Shown: one piece after another, positions 1-6,915 of the stretch
Layout of the letters: the number at the start of each line of letters is the position of its first letter
Numbering within the stretch: position 1 is the stretch's first letter
Assembly (NCBI GenBank): GCA_020200995.1
Contig: JAIVHQ010000042.1
Span: 1 to 11,871 of the forward strand
Length of the DNA: 11,871 bases
Reading direction: 5' to 3'
Source: Flavobacteriales bacterium
GTDB lineage: Bacteria; Bacteroidota; Bacteroidia; Flavobacteriales_D; Cryomorphaceae
Notes under the pieces: model-generated
Database searches by the model: none
Told to the model about the DNA's origin: nothing
The model's input: the letters and a program-made list of their open reading frames with translations, nothing else
Position numbers and translations under genes: made by a program

Positions 1-1
1 T

Positions 2-766
2 TTTCTCACCGTGAAGACCAAATGGAACGTCGACTTCACAGCGGGAAATTCAGTGATCTACAGCGACGACGGTTTTCAGCCGGCCTACTTTATTCCGTTC
101 ATGTTTTTCAAATCGATCGACCACACCTATTCGGGGACGGGAAGCAACGAGCTGGGACAGAATGCGCAAATGTTTGTGGACGTGAGTGTGAGAAGCCTGC
201 GCAAGGTTCATTTCTATACCTCCCTCTTCATCGATGAGGTGAGCATCGGGAATATGTGGGATGCGGAAAACCACACCAACCTCTTCAGCTGGAAGGCCGG
301 GGCCACCTGGTTCAACGTCATCCCCAATGTGCACCTCACGGGCGAGTACACGAAGACGATGCCGTGGACATACCGCCATCAAGTGCAGAGCACCACTTTT
401 GAAACCAACAATTACAACCTCGGGCACTACCTCGGCGAAAACAGTGATGAAATCTACCTCGCCGCCACCATACGGCCTTGGCGCTTGTTGCGCATCGTCG
501 CTGCGGCTTGGCACGCACGCAAAGGGCCCGAGCACGAATACGAAATTATCGCGGGCAATGCCAATGTGACGGGGCTGGACTTCATGGCCGAAACTGCCTG
601 GGAGCAAACGGGGGTGCGCCTCACGGCGGAGTGGGAAGCACTGAACGGACTCCTGATTTTCATCAACGGCACCTGGCAAAATTCGCAAGGTGAGCAGGCG
701 TATGTGCCCAACTACCTTTCCGGAAATATAGTATCGCTGGAAGCGGGGTTTAGAATTGGATGGTGA
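2..766 (+). CDS. Capsule assembly Wzi / RemB-like outer-membrane beta-barrel protein (5' end missing)
   Basis: This is the C-terminal part of an outer-membrane beta-barrel protein. The frame is open to the left edge of the window, so the GTG at position 11 is probably internal and the true start lies upstream. The visible part alternates polar and hydrophobic residues, as in amphipathic strands, and ends in an aromatic terminal strand (EAGFRIGW), the usual signal for barrel insertion. Segments such as SVIYSDDGFQPAYFIPFMFF, SLFIDEV, and PWTYRHQV followed by NYNLGHYLGENSDE resemble the Bacteroidota capsule-assembly Wzi family, which includes the gliding-associated protein RemB. These proteins are thought to work in exopolysaccharide surface attachment or motility. 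That assignment rests on remembered family patterns, not on a search. The gene converges on the next gene with 27 nt between stop codons and no clear terminator. Confidence 0.7.
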   Translation, partial: FLTVKTKWNVDFTAGNSVIYSDDGFQPAYFIPFMFFKSIDHTYSGTGSNELGQNAQMFVDVSVRSLRKVHFYTSLFIDEVSIGNMWDAENHTNLFSWKAGATWFNVIPNVHLTGEYTKTMPWTYRHQVQSTTFETNNYNLGHYLGENSDEIYLAATIRPWRLLRIVAAAWHARKGPEHEYEIIAGNANVTGLDFMAETAWEQTGVRLTAEWEALNGLLIFINGTWQNSQGEQAYVPNYLSGNIVSLEAGFRIGW

Positions 767-793
767 GGAGGCAGTGGCTGAATAATGATTGGC

Positions 794-1927
794 CTACTGC
801 TCGTTTGATTTTCCGCCACCCAGAAGGTATTGCATTTCGAAGAGCTGTAGCTGGAGCTCAAACATTTTCCTCCGCACTTCATCGAGACTGCTGTCCTCTT
901 GGGCCGGGTCTACTTTGTTGCCCTTTCTGGATTCGATGGGGCCGTCGAGTTTCACATCGTTCGGCTTCACGTCTTCTTTGGAGGAGCCAAAAAGTTTCCA
1001 CTTGCGGTCTTTCTCTCCGTCTTGCTTATCGGCCTTCTTCTTTTTCTTCTTCTTGGGGTAATCTTCGGGCTCGCGGTTGAAATTGTAGCGCAATCCGATA
1101 CCCACGTATGAGTATTTGTCGCTTTGGGCAGACCAGTCGCGGCTCCATGCATCGAGCTCGTCGCTGAATACATTGTTCAGGGTGTAATTCAAAGTGACGT
1201 CCGTCTTGTAATTGAGGCGGTACCCGAAAGTGAAACCTACCGGGACATTGAGCGCCACGGCCGGCGATGTACGACCCAAGAGGGTATAGCGCTGGGTGGG
1301 CGGGTTTATGTCGGTGACGTCAAAGCCTATAAAATCGCGCACCCGCTCATCTTCTCCGGTCCAGGTGGTGTAGGCACGAAAGAAGGTAACTCCGACTCCT
1401 ACTTCGGCATTGAGGTATATCTTTGAAGGCTCTTCTTTGTTCTTGCGAAAGAGTTCGCCCCAAATATCGGCGACAGCCAGAAGTGACAGGGTACTGTATT
1501 CGGATTCAAAATTTACTTTCGGGCTTTGCTCCCCGACCACTCGACCGCCACCAAGGGTTCCCTGCTCAAATTGGATTTTTGCCTTGAGGCCCCATTTTAT
1601 CTCGCGCTCGGCATATACGCGCCAGGCAAAACGATAATAGGTGGAGAAATTATCGACGGGTGCAAAATGATCGTAATCAGCCAGATCTCCCTGAAACCAT
1701 CCAGCGCCAGCGCTCGCTCCAAACGAAAACCCGTTGAAAAACTTCATCGGCTCTTTGTCTTTGTTGTAGATGGTCGAAGACATAGATCGCTCTTTTTGCC
1801 GAAAGGCAGTCACCCACTCATCGCCTTTTGGATCGGCCTTGGCGCCCGACGTATTTGCCGAAAGGCTGCTCCCAAACAACATGGAAAGTGCTACCAAGGC
1901 TGCAGAAATATTGAGATAGATTTTCAC
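794..1927 (-). CDS. Outer-membrane beta-barrel protein with lysine-rich tail and C-terminal helix
   Basis: A 377-residue secreted protein of unknown specific function. Residues 1-24 form a signal peptide with likely cleavage after SLSA. Residues about 62-283 read as a beta barrel: NGFSFGASAGAGWFQGDL at the start, many Tyr/Phe/Trp residues alternating with polar ones, and a last strand YSYVGIGLRYNF. The N-terminal strand and the GDL turn recall Bacteroidota OmpA-like and PorG-like barrels. Unusually, the protein continues for about 90 residues after the barrel-ending strand. There is a run of seven lysines at 292-298, a charged linker, then an amphipathic helix rich in Leu, Phe and Met (EVRRKMFELQLQLFEMQYLL) ending in GGG. 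The tail should lie in the periplasm. The start is GTG at 1925-1927; the next in-frame ATG would destroy the signal peptide. The gene is divergent from the SPOR-like gene and has no close operon partner in the window. Confidence 0.75.
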   Translation of the reverse strand: MKIYLNISAALVALSMLFGSSLSANTSGAKADPKGDEWVTAFRQKERSMSSTIYNKDKEPMKFFNGFSFGASAGAGWFQGDLADYDHFAPVDNFSTYYRFAWRVYAEREIKWGLKAKIQFEQGTLGGGRVVGEQSPKVNFESEYSTLSLLAVADIWGELFRKNKEEPSKIYLNAEVGVGVTFFRAYTTWTGEDERVRDFIGFDVTDINPPTQRYTLLGRTSPAVALNVPVGFTFGYRLNYKTDVTLNYTLNNVFSDELDAWSRDWSAQSDKYSYVGIGLRYNFNREPEDYPKKKKKKKADKQDGEKDRKWKLFGSSKEDVKPNDVKLDGPIESRKGNKVDPAQEDSSLDEVRRKMFELQLQLFEMQYLLGGGKSNEQ

Positions 1928-2059
1928 AACTTCAAAAATGTGCTTTTATTTCGGTTCTGGAAAGTATAATTTGCCCGACTTCTAACATAGATGCTGTTGA
2001 TAACCTGCCGAACCATGGCGGCAGGATTGATCAAATATGAAGTAAAATTGCCTGAGCCA
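1928..2059. promoter_or_regulatory. Divergent intergenic region between barrel gene and SPOR-like gene
   Basis: This is a short gap between divergently transcribed genes. On the plus strand, TATAATTTG at 1965-1973 is close to the Bacteroidota -7 motif TAnnTTTG but has one extra spacer base. It would give a leader of about 80 nt to the ATG at 2060. On the minus strand, CATTTTTG (1940-1933) is a one-mismatch version of the same motif, a few bases before the GTG start. Neither has an obvious -33 TTTG partner, so both are weak candidates. Confidence 0.3.
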
Positions 2060-3166
2060 ATGTGTATGAGGGTTGCAATCACCATATTCTTAGTTTTTTC
2101 GGCCGTGTGTATCAGTGATGCGCAGGATGTGATCGAGCGCGATTACTTTCCTAATGCTCAGGCTAGAAACGCGGCAATAGCTGCAGCGAGGTATGCCGAA
2201 GAGGGGTACTACTATTCGCGGTTTACCACTTATGTGAATGCCGTGGACAGCTCGCGAATTTTTGCCGATACGGCGCTGTTTTTCGTCAAGCGCTCTTTAA
2301 TGTTGTGCGACACATCGCTTGTTTATGCCCCTGCTGCTAACACAGGGGCTGTGGATTACCTCCTTTCCGGAAAAGAAAAAACCACCGCCGCCGATACAGT
2401 GCTGCGCGAAGTGTATCCGATGACCGACATTAAGTCGCATCACTTTTTTGGAAGGGAAGCGGCCAACCTGCTCAGCACGGCCGTGATGGAATACTTCAGT
2501 GCATCTCTGCTATTGAAGCCGGAAGATGACAGTGAAGCTACAGCTGTAGAAACTTATGACGTGTTGCCTTTTGACGATGAAGTGCTGAGGCTCGAGGCTG
2601 ATGAGACTACCTTTCAGCATTTGGCAAATGGATACGAGACAGATTTGTTCTTGCTTGAGGGCCTCGCAGGTGACATCAAAGCAGAGGTGAATAAAACGAA
2701 AGACCAAAAAACCCGGGCAAAACTCCGCGAATGGCTCGATGAGCTCAACCAACAAATTACATCAAGTGCGTCATACCTGGAGGATGCCTCTCACCGCATT
2801 CGCGAAATCAGGTTCCTGCTGAATCAAAAATACCTGAAGGACCTTGAGAATGCCGAATCACCTGAGCACCTTTCTCAGTTCGACCTGCCCGATGGCCTCG
2901 TGTACAAAACCCAGCTGGGCTACTACCCTTCCGATGTGGATATCAATAATTTTCACGGGCTGTTTCCCATTTCGGGAGAGACAGTAAAAGAAGGGCTGAC
3001 GAGATTTTACGCCGGACTTTTCTACTCATATGTGGAAGCAGGTGCGGGGCTTGAATTTGTTCGAAAAAACGCCATTGCCAATGCCTTCATTGTACCTTAC
3101 CACAACGGAAAAAAGGTGGGCATGAGCCGCGCCGTAGAGATTGAGAAAGCGAGGGGCGTGAAGTGA
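2060..3166 (+). CDS. Secreted protein with C-terminal SPOR-like domain
   Basis: An exported protein of 368 residues when started at the ATG at 2060. The same frame is open from an ATG at 1991, but the extra 23 residues precede and would bury a good signal peptide (MCMRVAITIFLVFSAVCISDAQ), so I prefer 2060; an ATG two codons later is also possible. The middle of the protein is helical and charged, with a likely coiled coil around residues 190-270. Residues about 280-365 resemble the SPOR-like domain of Bacteroidota envelope proteins: YKTQLGYYPSD, then F.GLFPI, then LTRFYAGLFYSYVEA, then ANAFIVPYHNGKKV. SPOR domains bind denuded peptidoglycan glycan strands. A periplasmic, cell-wall-associated role is therefore inferred; the N-terminal and middle parts are not recognised. 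The stop codon sits 1 nt from the stop of the converging ppk1 3' half. Confidence 0.7.
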   Translation: MCMRVAITIFLVFSAVCISDAQDVIERDYFPNAQARNAAIAAARYAEEGYYYSRFTTYVNAVDSSRIFADTALFFVKRSLMLCDTSLVYAPAANTGAVDYLLSGKEKTTAADTVLREVYPMTDIKSHHFFGREAANLLSTAVMEYFSASLLLKPEDDSEATAVETYDVLPFDDEVLRLEADETTFQHLANGYETDLFLLEGLAGDIKAEVNKTKDQKTRAKLREWLDELNQQITSSASYLEDASHRIREIRFLLNQKYLKDLENAESPEHLSQFDLPDGLVYKTQLGYYPSDVDINNFHGLFPISGETVKEGLTRFYAGLFYSYVEAGAGLEFVRKNAIANAFIVPYHNGKKVGMSRAVEIEKARGVK

Positions 3167-3167
3167 T

Positions 3168-4409
3168 TTATGCCGGTGTGGCCTCTTGCGAATTCGTAAT
3201 GTGGTGGTAGAGATCGAACTGGGCGCGGACCTGTGCTTCGCCGGTCACAGCCCCCACATATTGATTGGTCTGGTCAGCATCTATCAAACGGGCTTTCACA
3301 TTGTCGCTCCACTGTAGCTCCATAAAATCCATGAGCTCTTTTTTCACTTTTTCATCGTGAATGATGCAGCCCACTTCGACGCGGTAATCCAGATTTCGGG
3401 TCATCCAATCGGCCGATGAGATGTAGCACTCTTCCTGCCCGTCGTTTCCGAAAATAATGACCCGCGAATGTTCCAGAAAACGATCGACGATGCTGCGCAC
3501 TTCGATGTTTTCGCTCTCGCCTGGTACATTGGGTACCAAGGAACAAATGCCGCGAACCATGATCCTGATTTTCACCCCGGCTTTGGCTGCGCGGTAAAGT
3601 TTACGGATCATCACCTCATCAACGAGGCTGTTTAGCTTCAGGAAAATATGGGCCTCCTTGCCCTCTTTGGCCAGCCGTATTTCACGGTTGATCTTTTTAA
3701 CGAATTGATTGCGCATGTAGGCCGGCGCCACCACGAGGTGTTTGAATCTGAAGAGGCGGTAAGGTTTTTCGAGAAACAGGAATACTTTGTAGATCTCGGC
3801 GCAAATTTCTTCGTGCGCCGTAAAAAGCGCCAGGTCACTGTACACTTTGGCCGTGCCTTCATTGAAGTTTCCTGTGGCTATGACCCCGTAATGCTTCATC
3901 TGACCTTTGCGCACGCGGGTTACGAGTACCAACTTACAATGCACCTTCATGTCGGGAATTCCGAAAATGACCTTAATGCCCGCATCCTGAAGCTTTCTGC
4001 TCCATTCGAGGTTTGCCTCTTCATCAAATCGGGCGCGAAGCTCGATCATCACCGTCACGCTTTTACCATTTTTGGCCGCGCTGATCAGGGCGTTGATCAC
4101 GCGCGAATTGCCTGACAATCGATAAATGGAAATTCGAATTTCTTTGACTTCAGGGTGAATGGCCGCCTCGCGGAGGTAATTCACAAATGCGCGAAAATGG
4201 TGGTAAGGATAGTGGAGCAAAATATCACCTTCGTCGATGGCCGAAAGGATACTACCGCCTTTGGCAAAAGCCGGATGTTCCAATCGCACGAGCGGCGGCC
4301 ACTCAAGGGCGGGGCTTCCCACATTTGGAAACTTCATAAAATCTTTGGAGTTGTGGTAGCGTCCCCCTGCGATCACATTGTCGTCGTCGTCGAGCTCCAG
4401 CTTGTCCAT
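3168..4409 (-). CDS. ppk1: Polyphosphate kinase 1, C-terminal part (split gene)
   Basis: This ORF encodes the last 413 residues of polyphosphate kinase, which reversibly transfers the ATP gamma-phosphate to inorganic polyphosphate. It begins inside the head domain (DNVIAGGRYHNSKDFMKFPN) and carries both phospholipase-D-like catalytic domains. Visible active-site residues are Arg97 (IYRLSG) and Arg127 (RARFDEEAN), which match the Mg-binding arginines, the autophosphorylated His157 in KVHCK, and the second conserved His314 in FLEHSRV. The hallmark SSADWMTRNLDYRVEV is at 331-346. The end is of normal length for the family. Its ATG overlaps the stop of the N-terminal ORF as TGATG. Just upstream in this frame the codons read RRYLMDKL, which matches the normal PPK continuation, so the ATG is an ordinary internal Met of the ancestral protein. 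Whether it is translated separately, by coupling, or not at all cannot be seen. Confidence 0.9.
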   Translation of the reverse strand: MDKLELDDDDNVIAGGRYHNSKDFMKFPNVGSPALEWPPLVRLEHPAFAKGGSILSAIDEGDILLHYPYHHFRAFVNYLREAAIHPEVKEIRISIYRLSGNSRVINALISAAKNGKSVTVMIELRARFDEEANLEWSRKLQDAGIKVIFGIPDMKVHCKLVLVTRVRKGQMKHYGVIATGNFNEGTAKVYSDLALFTAHEEICAEIYKVFLFLEKPYRLFRFKHLVVAPAYMRNQFVKKINREIRLAKEGKEAHIFLKLNSLVDEVMIRKLYRAAKAGVKIRIMVRGICSLVPNVPGESENIEVRSIVDRFLEHSRVIIFGNDGQEECYISSADWMTRNLDYRVEVGCIIHDEKVKKELMDFMELQWSDNVKARLIDADQTNQYVGAVTGEAQVRAQFDLYHHITNSQEATPA

Positions 4410-4425
4410 CAGGTAACGCCGTAAA
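4407..4425 (-). other. Frameshift/deletion junction inside ppk1 with TGATG overlap
   Basis: Reading the minus strand, codons for RFLYG (frame of the N-terminal ORF) are followed almost at once by codons for RYLMDKL (frame of the C-terminal ORF). Family members normally have about ten residues between the conserved FxY and the xLxxKL segment, as I remember them. Here only 5 nt lie between the corresponding Tyr codons. This implies loss of about 25 nt, which shifts the frame by one. The resulting stop and downstream ATG share the sequence TGATG, a configuration that can permit translational coupling. Confidence 0.7.
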
Positions 4426-5224
4426 GGAAACGAACCGGTTGTCCCTTTTTGCGCTGCTTAATCCCCTTTTTCATCTTCTCGTAGAAGCCTTTGGACACAT
4501 CATCATCGATGTCGATTTCAGCGTCGCGGGTAATCTTAATCGTGTATGCCTCGAGCTTGTCGTATTCGAAAAGGCCGAAAATCTTATCCATATTGAAGCG
4601 AATCACGTCGTCGAGAAACATGATAAACTTCTTGTCGCCCTCGCCGGGCAATACCACGAAGCGGTCAGTAAGCCCCGATGGAACCTCAACCAATGCGTAC
4701 TGCTTGGTGACATCGGGATTGGTGATCGAAAGCTTCACCGCGAGATAGATAGACTTGTCGCGGAGGTAGGGAAACTCAGGCACACTTTTGAGCATGATAG
4801 GCACCAGAAAAGGGGCCACCTTTTCGCGGTAATATTCCACCACAAATTTTTCCTGCGTCTCAGAAAGTTCGGTTTCTGTGACCATAAAAATATTGTGCTC
4901 CCGCAGGCGGTCGATGATTTCGGAATAAATTTCACCAAAGAGGTTTTTTTGACGCACTACTTCTTTCTGGATGGCATCCTGCACCTGATCGGGCGAGAGA
5001 CCACCGATGAGCTTTGCCTTTTTTGCCGAAAAGGCCTGTAGCCGACGGATGGTGGCCACCCGCACCCTGAAAAACTCATCGAGGTTGTTAGAAAAGATGC
5101 CCAGAAAACGCAAACGCTCCACCAGGGGCACTTCGGGATCCTGCGCTTCCTGCAGCACACGATGATTAAATGAGAGCCAGCTCAGCTCCCTGTTTACCAT
5201 AAGTTTATTTCCGTTTGTCGCCAT
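4409..5224 (-). CDS. ppk1: Polyphosphate kinase 1, N-terminal part (split gene)
   Basis: This is the N-terminal domain and most of the head domain of polyphosphate kinase, truncated at 271 residues; complete family members are about 690-720. The family-typical opening VNRELSWLSFNHRVLQEA is at residues 10-27, and SNNLDEFFRVRV at 45-56 contains the conserved Asn of the ATP site. The ORF runs normally to KKGQPVRFLYG and then stops after two out-of-family residues. A start at 5224 overlaps the upstream phosphodiesterase gene by 20 nt. Met9 at 5200, just after that gene's stop, is an equally good start and fits the usual PPK N-terminus better. Neither start has a clear Shine-Dalgarno, as is usual in Bacteroidota. 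Together with the next ORF it forms one interrupted gene, either a recent pseudogene, a functional two-piece enzyme, or a sequence error. Confidence 0.9.
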   Translation of the reverse strand: MATNGNKLMVNRELSWLSFNHRVLQEAQDPEVPLVERLRFLGIFSNNLDEFFRVRVATIRRLQAFSAKKAKLIGGLSPDQVQDAIQKEVVRQKNLFGEIYSEIIDRLREHNIFMVTETELSETQEKFVVEYYREKVAPFLVPIMLKSVPEFPYLRDKSIYLAVKLSITNPDVTKQYALVEVPSGLTDRFVVLPGEGDKKFIMFLDDVIRFNMDKIFGLFEYDKLEAYTIKITRDAEIDIDDDVSKGFYEKMKKGIKQRKKGQPVRFLYGVT

Positions 5225-6188
5225 ATGTGGCAGTCTTCTTAAAAGCGTTCAACTTGGAAAATCGATCGGGATAATCTGAGATCAACCCGTTTACACCCAT
5301 CTCAATTAGCACTTCCATGTCGCGCACCTCATTCACCGTCCAGGGGATCAGGTCCATGTTTTCCTCCCGGCAAAAATTGATAAGTGCCTCGTCGACCAAA
5401 TGAAAATCGGGACTGTAAATATCGGGAGTAAAGCCGAGGTTTTCGAGATTTTCGCTCGGGGCAAAACCGTTTTCAATCAAAAGGGCCAGCCTGAACTCAG
5501 GGAAGTTTTCGTCCAGGTACTGCAGGGTACGAACGTCAAAGGACTGAATCACTGTTCTTTTCTCAACGCCTGCTTCTTTTACCGTCTCGGCCAGCAAGCG
5601 CGCAAATTCGTCGGGGGCAGGGTGCATGATGCCGTCTCCCTGCGAAGTCGACTTGGTCTCGATATTGTAAAACGGCAATGCCCTTCCTGCCTCGACGGCA
5701 TGGGCATCCGCAATTTTGATGACCTCTGCAAGCAGGGGTTTTGAGGTGCTGAGCGGCGCCTGGTCGGGAAAATTAGGGTGCCCGCTGGCTCCGCAATCAT
5801 AGGCCTGTGTTTCGGCATAGGTCATGCCGTAAATCAAATGGTTGCGCTCATCTCCTTCAGCGATGGGAACGCCATTCGGGTCGCGGCAGATTTCGTGAGA
5901 GAACCACGGCTCATGAGAGAGAATTACTTGCCTATCGGAAGTGATCACCACATCCATTTCAAGGGTGGTGACACCTAAATCCAGCGCGCGAATGAAGCCG
6001 GGAATGGTATTTTCCGGAAGGAGACCGCGGCAACCGCGGTGGCCCTGAAAATCGAATGATGGTAGTGAATCAGCTGCCACGTCGTTTTGGGAATCAATAT
6101 TTTGAGAATCCGCACTTCGTTCAGCGCCTGTGCAGCCGCAAATAAAGGCGGCAAGGACCATCAAGAACAGGAAGTAGCGAAGATTCAT
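5205..6188 (-). CDS. Glycerophosphodiester phosphodiesterase, lipoprotein
   Basis: This 327-residue enzyme of the GDPD family hydrolyses glycerophosphodiesters to glycerol-3-phosphate and an alcohol. Residues 1-19 are a lipoprotein signal ending in the lipobox-like FICGC, so Cys19 should be lipidated and the enzyme envelope-anchored. The TIM-barrel motifs are all present: GHRGCRGLLPENT with His50, Arg51, Glu59 and Asn60; LEMDV with the metal ligands Glu77 and Asp79; His92 in LSHEPW; Glu177 and Lys179 in NIETKS; PWTVNE near 282-287; and GLISDYPDRF at 301-310. The length is normal and no catalytic residue is missing. It overlaps the response-regulator gene upstream by 4 nt (ATGA) and the ppk1 start by up to 20 nt, so the three are probably one transcript. 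Substrate preference (glpQ- or ugpQ-like) cannot be decided from sequence, so no gene symbol is given. Confidence 0.93.
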   Translation of the reverse strand: MNLRYFLFLMVLAAFICGCTGAERSADSQNIDSQNDVAADSLPSFDFQGHRGCRGLLPENTIPGFIRALDLGVTTLEMDVVITSDRQVILSHEPWFSHEICRDPNGVPIAEGDERNHLIYGMTYAETQAYDCGASGHPNFPDQAPLSTSKPLLAEVIKIADAHAVEAGRALPFYNIETKSTSQGDGIMHPAPDEFARLLAETVKEAGVEKRTVIQSFDVRTLQYLDENFPEFRLALLIENGFAPSENLENLGFTPDIYSPDFHLVDEALINFCREENMDLIPWTVNEVRDMEVLIEMGVNGLISDYPDRFSKLNAFKKTATYGDKRK

Positions 6189-6589
6189 TGTCCAAAGGTA
6201 AGCTGTCGCCCCCTATGCGGCAAAAGAAGTTTTACGCGGCGAATGAGTTCCTCCATTCGCACAGGTTTTACAACATAATCTCTGGCACCGGCTTCACCCG
6301 CTTCGCGATAATCCTTAATACTGCCACGGCAAGTGAGCATAACCACGGGCACATTGCATGTCAGGGCATTGTTGTGAATTCGGCGACAAACCTCGAGGCC
6401 GTCCAACCCTGGCATCATCCAGTCACTAAGCACAATGTCAGGTGGATTTTTCATGATGTGACTGAGTGCCTCCGTGGAATCGCTGAAAGCTTCCACTTCC
6501 AGTCCTTCTTTGGAAAGGTTGTAAACGATAAGGTCCAAGATGTCTTCAACATCGTCGATGACGACCACCCTAAATTTTTTCATGTGCAT
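6185..6589 (-). CDS. Single-domain response regulator (receiver only)
   Basis: A 134-residue CheY-like receiver domain with no output domain. It contains the acidic pair Asp12/Asp13 (VVVIDDVED), the phosphoacceptor Asp56 (IVLSDWMMPGLDG), Thr86 (VVMLTCRG), and Lys108 (YVVKPV). All receiver catalytic positions are therefore intact; Cys replaces the usual Ala in MLTARG. It should be phosphorylated by a histidine kinase encoded elsewhere and act by protein-protein contact. It is the first gene of a minus-strand operon with the phosphodiesterase (4-nt ATGA overlap) and ppk1, which suggests a link to phosphate or polyphosphate metabolism, although this is inference. Two starts are possible, ATG at 6589 and ATG at 6583 (MKKFRVVVIDD). 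The second gives a longer leader from the nearest candidate promoter and a more typical receiver N-terminus. Confidence 0.93.
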   Translation of the reverse strand: MHMKKFRVVVIDDVEDILDLIVYNLSKEGLEVEAFSDSTEALSHIMKNPPDIVLSDWMMPGLDGLEVCRRIHNNALTCNVPVVMLTCRGSIKDYREAGEAGARDYVVKPVRMEELIRRVKLLLPHRGRQLTFGQ

Positions 6590-6597
6590 AGTTTATA

Positions 6598-6605
6598 CAA
6601 AATTA
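6598..6605 (-). promoter_or_regulatory. Candidate -7 element proximal to the response regulator
   Basis: The minus strand reads TAATTTTG, a perfect match to TAnnTTTG, 8 bases before the ATG at 6589. Transcription would begin almost at that ATG, leaving a nearly leaderless message or favouring the ATG at 6583. No -33 TTTG is visible at the right spacing. Confidence 0.35.
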
Positions 6606-6796
6606 CGGGGCCTCTGCGTAACGGAGTTGAAGGGTGTATTAAGAAATTGTTCCCGAAGCATTACCGGGATTGCAGGCGTTGAATCATCGGGCATCCTTAT
6701 GCGGCAAAATGTGCCACCTTCGAACAGATAGATTGGAGAAAAAATCCAAAATATACAGAACAGCTCCTCCTCACAATTTGTGTAACCACCTGTTTT

Positions 6797-6824
6797 CAAA
6801 TTTAGTTGGAACAAAAAGTAACAA
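6797..6824 (-). promoter_or_regulatory. Candidate distal promoter for response regulator operon
   Basis: The minus strand reads TAAATTTG at 6804-6797, a perfect TAnnTTTG match. It is preceded by TTG at 6824-6822, with a spacer of 17 bases, as a possible -33 element. It would give a leader of roughly 200 nt before the response regulator. The motif is short and occurs by chance in AT-rich DNA. Confidence 0.35.
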
Positions 6825-6889
6825 TAAACTGACCTGTCAAAAATTGACTTTCTTAACAGCTTAAATCATGCACAGTTAAAATAGAACCG

Positions 6890-6897
6890 TATATTTG
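6890..6897 (+). promoter_or_regulatory. Candidate -7 promoter element for the rightward block
   Basis: TATATTTG matches the Bacteroidota TAnnTTTG consensus exactly and ends 18 nt before the ATG at 6916, leaving a short A-rich leader. No clear -33 TTTG is seen upstream. The 92-bp gap after the first gene has no TAnnTTTG motif, so this promoter could also serve the downstream cluster. Confidence 0.45.
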
Positions 6898-6915
6898 TAG
6901 ATAAACACATTAACG

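Larger units (their letters stand above)
6590..6915. other. AT-rich divergent intergenic region, no gene seen
   Basis: These 326 bases lie between divergent genes and are visibly richer in A and T than the flanking coding DNA. I find no convincing ORF, RNA gene or strong hairpin terminator. They contain three copies of the Bacteroidota -7 motif TAnnTTTG, two on the minus strand and one on the plus strand, so the region is best read as a two-way promoter region. Confidence 0.6.

Noticed and set aside
50..688. 212-codon open frame on the minus strand
   Set aside because: It lies antisense inside the Wzi-like gene, has no recognisable domain, and its composition follows the opposite-strand codons.
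767..793. Terminator between the two convergent barrel genes
   Set aside because: The 27-nt gap has no convincing inverted repeat or T-tract.
1991..2059. Upstream start for the SPOR-like protein
   Set aside because: The extra 23 residues are not signal-peptide-like and would displace the good signal peptide beginning at 2060.
4439..5041. 200-codon open frame on the plus strand
   Set aside because: It is antisense to the clearly identified ppk1 N-terminal part and shows no family signature.
3168..5224. Natural two-gene PPK instead of a broken ppk1
   Set aside because: Not excluded, but the 5-nt remnant where about 30 nt is expected and the frame change within a conserved block point to a deletion, so a designed split is the less likely reading.
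6701..6712. Short inverted repeat GGCA/TGCC in the divergent region
   Set aside because: Only a 4-bp stem, which is not distinguishable from chance.
6593..6814. 73-codon minus-strand frame just upstream of the response regulator
   Set aside because: It covers AT-rich candidate promoter DNA, has no domain or good start context, and would include a -7 motif.
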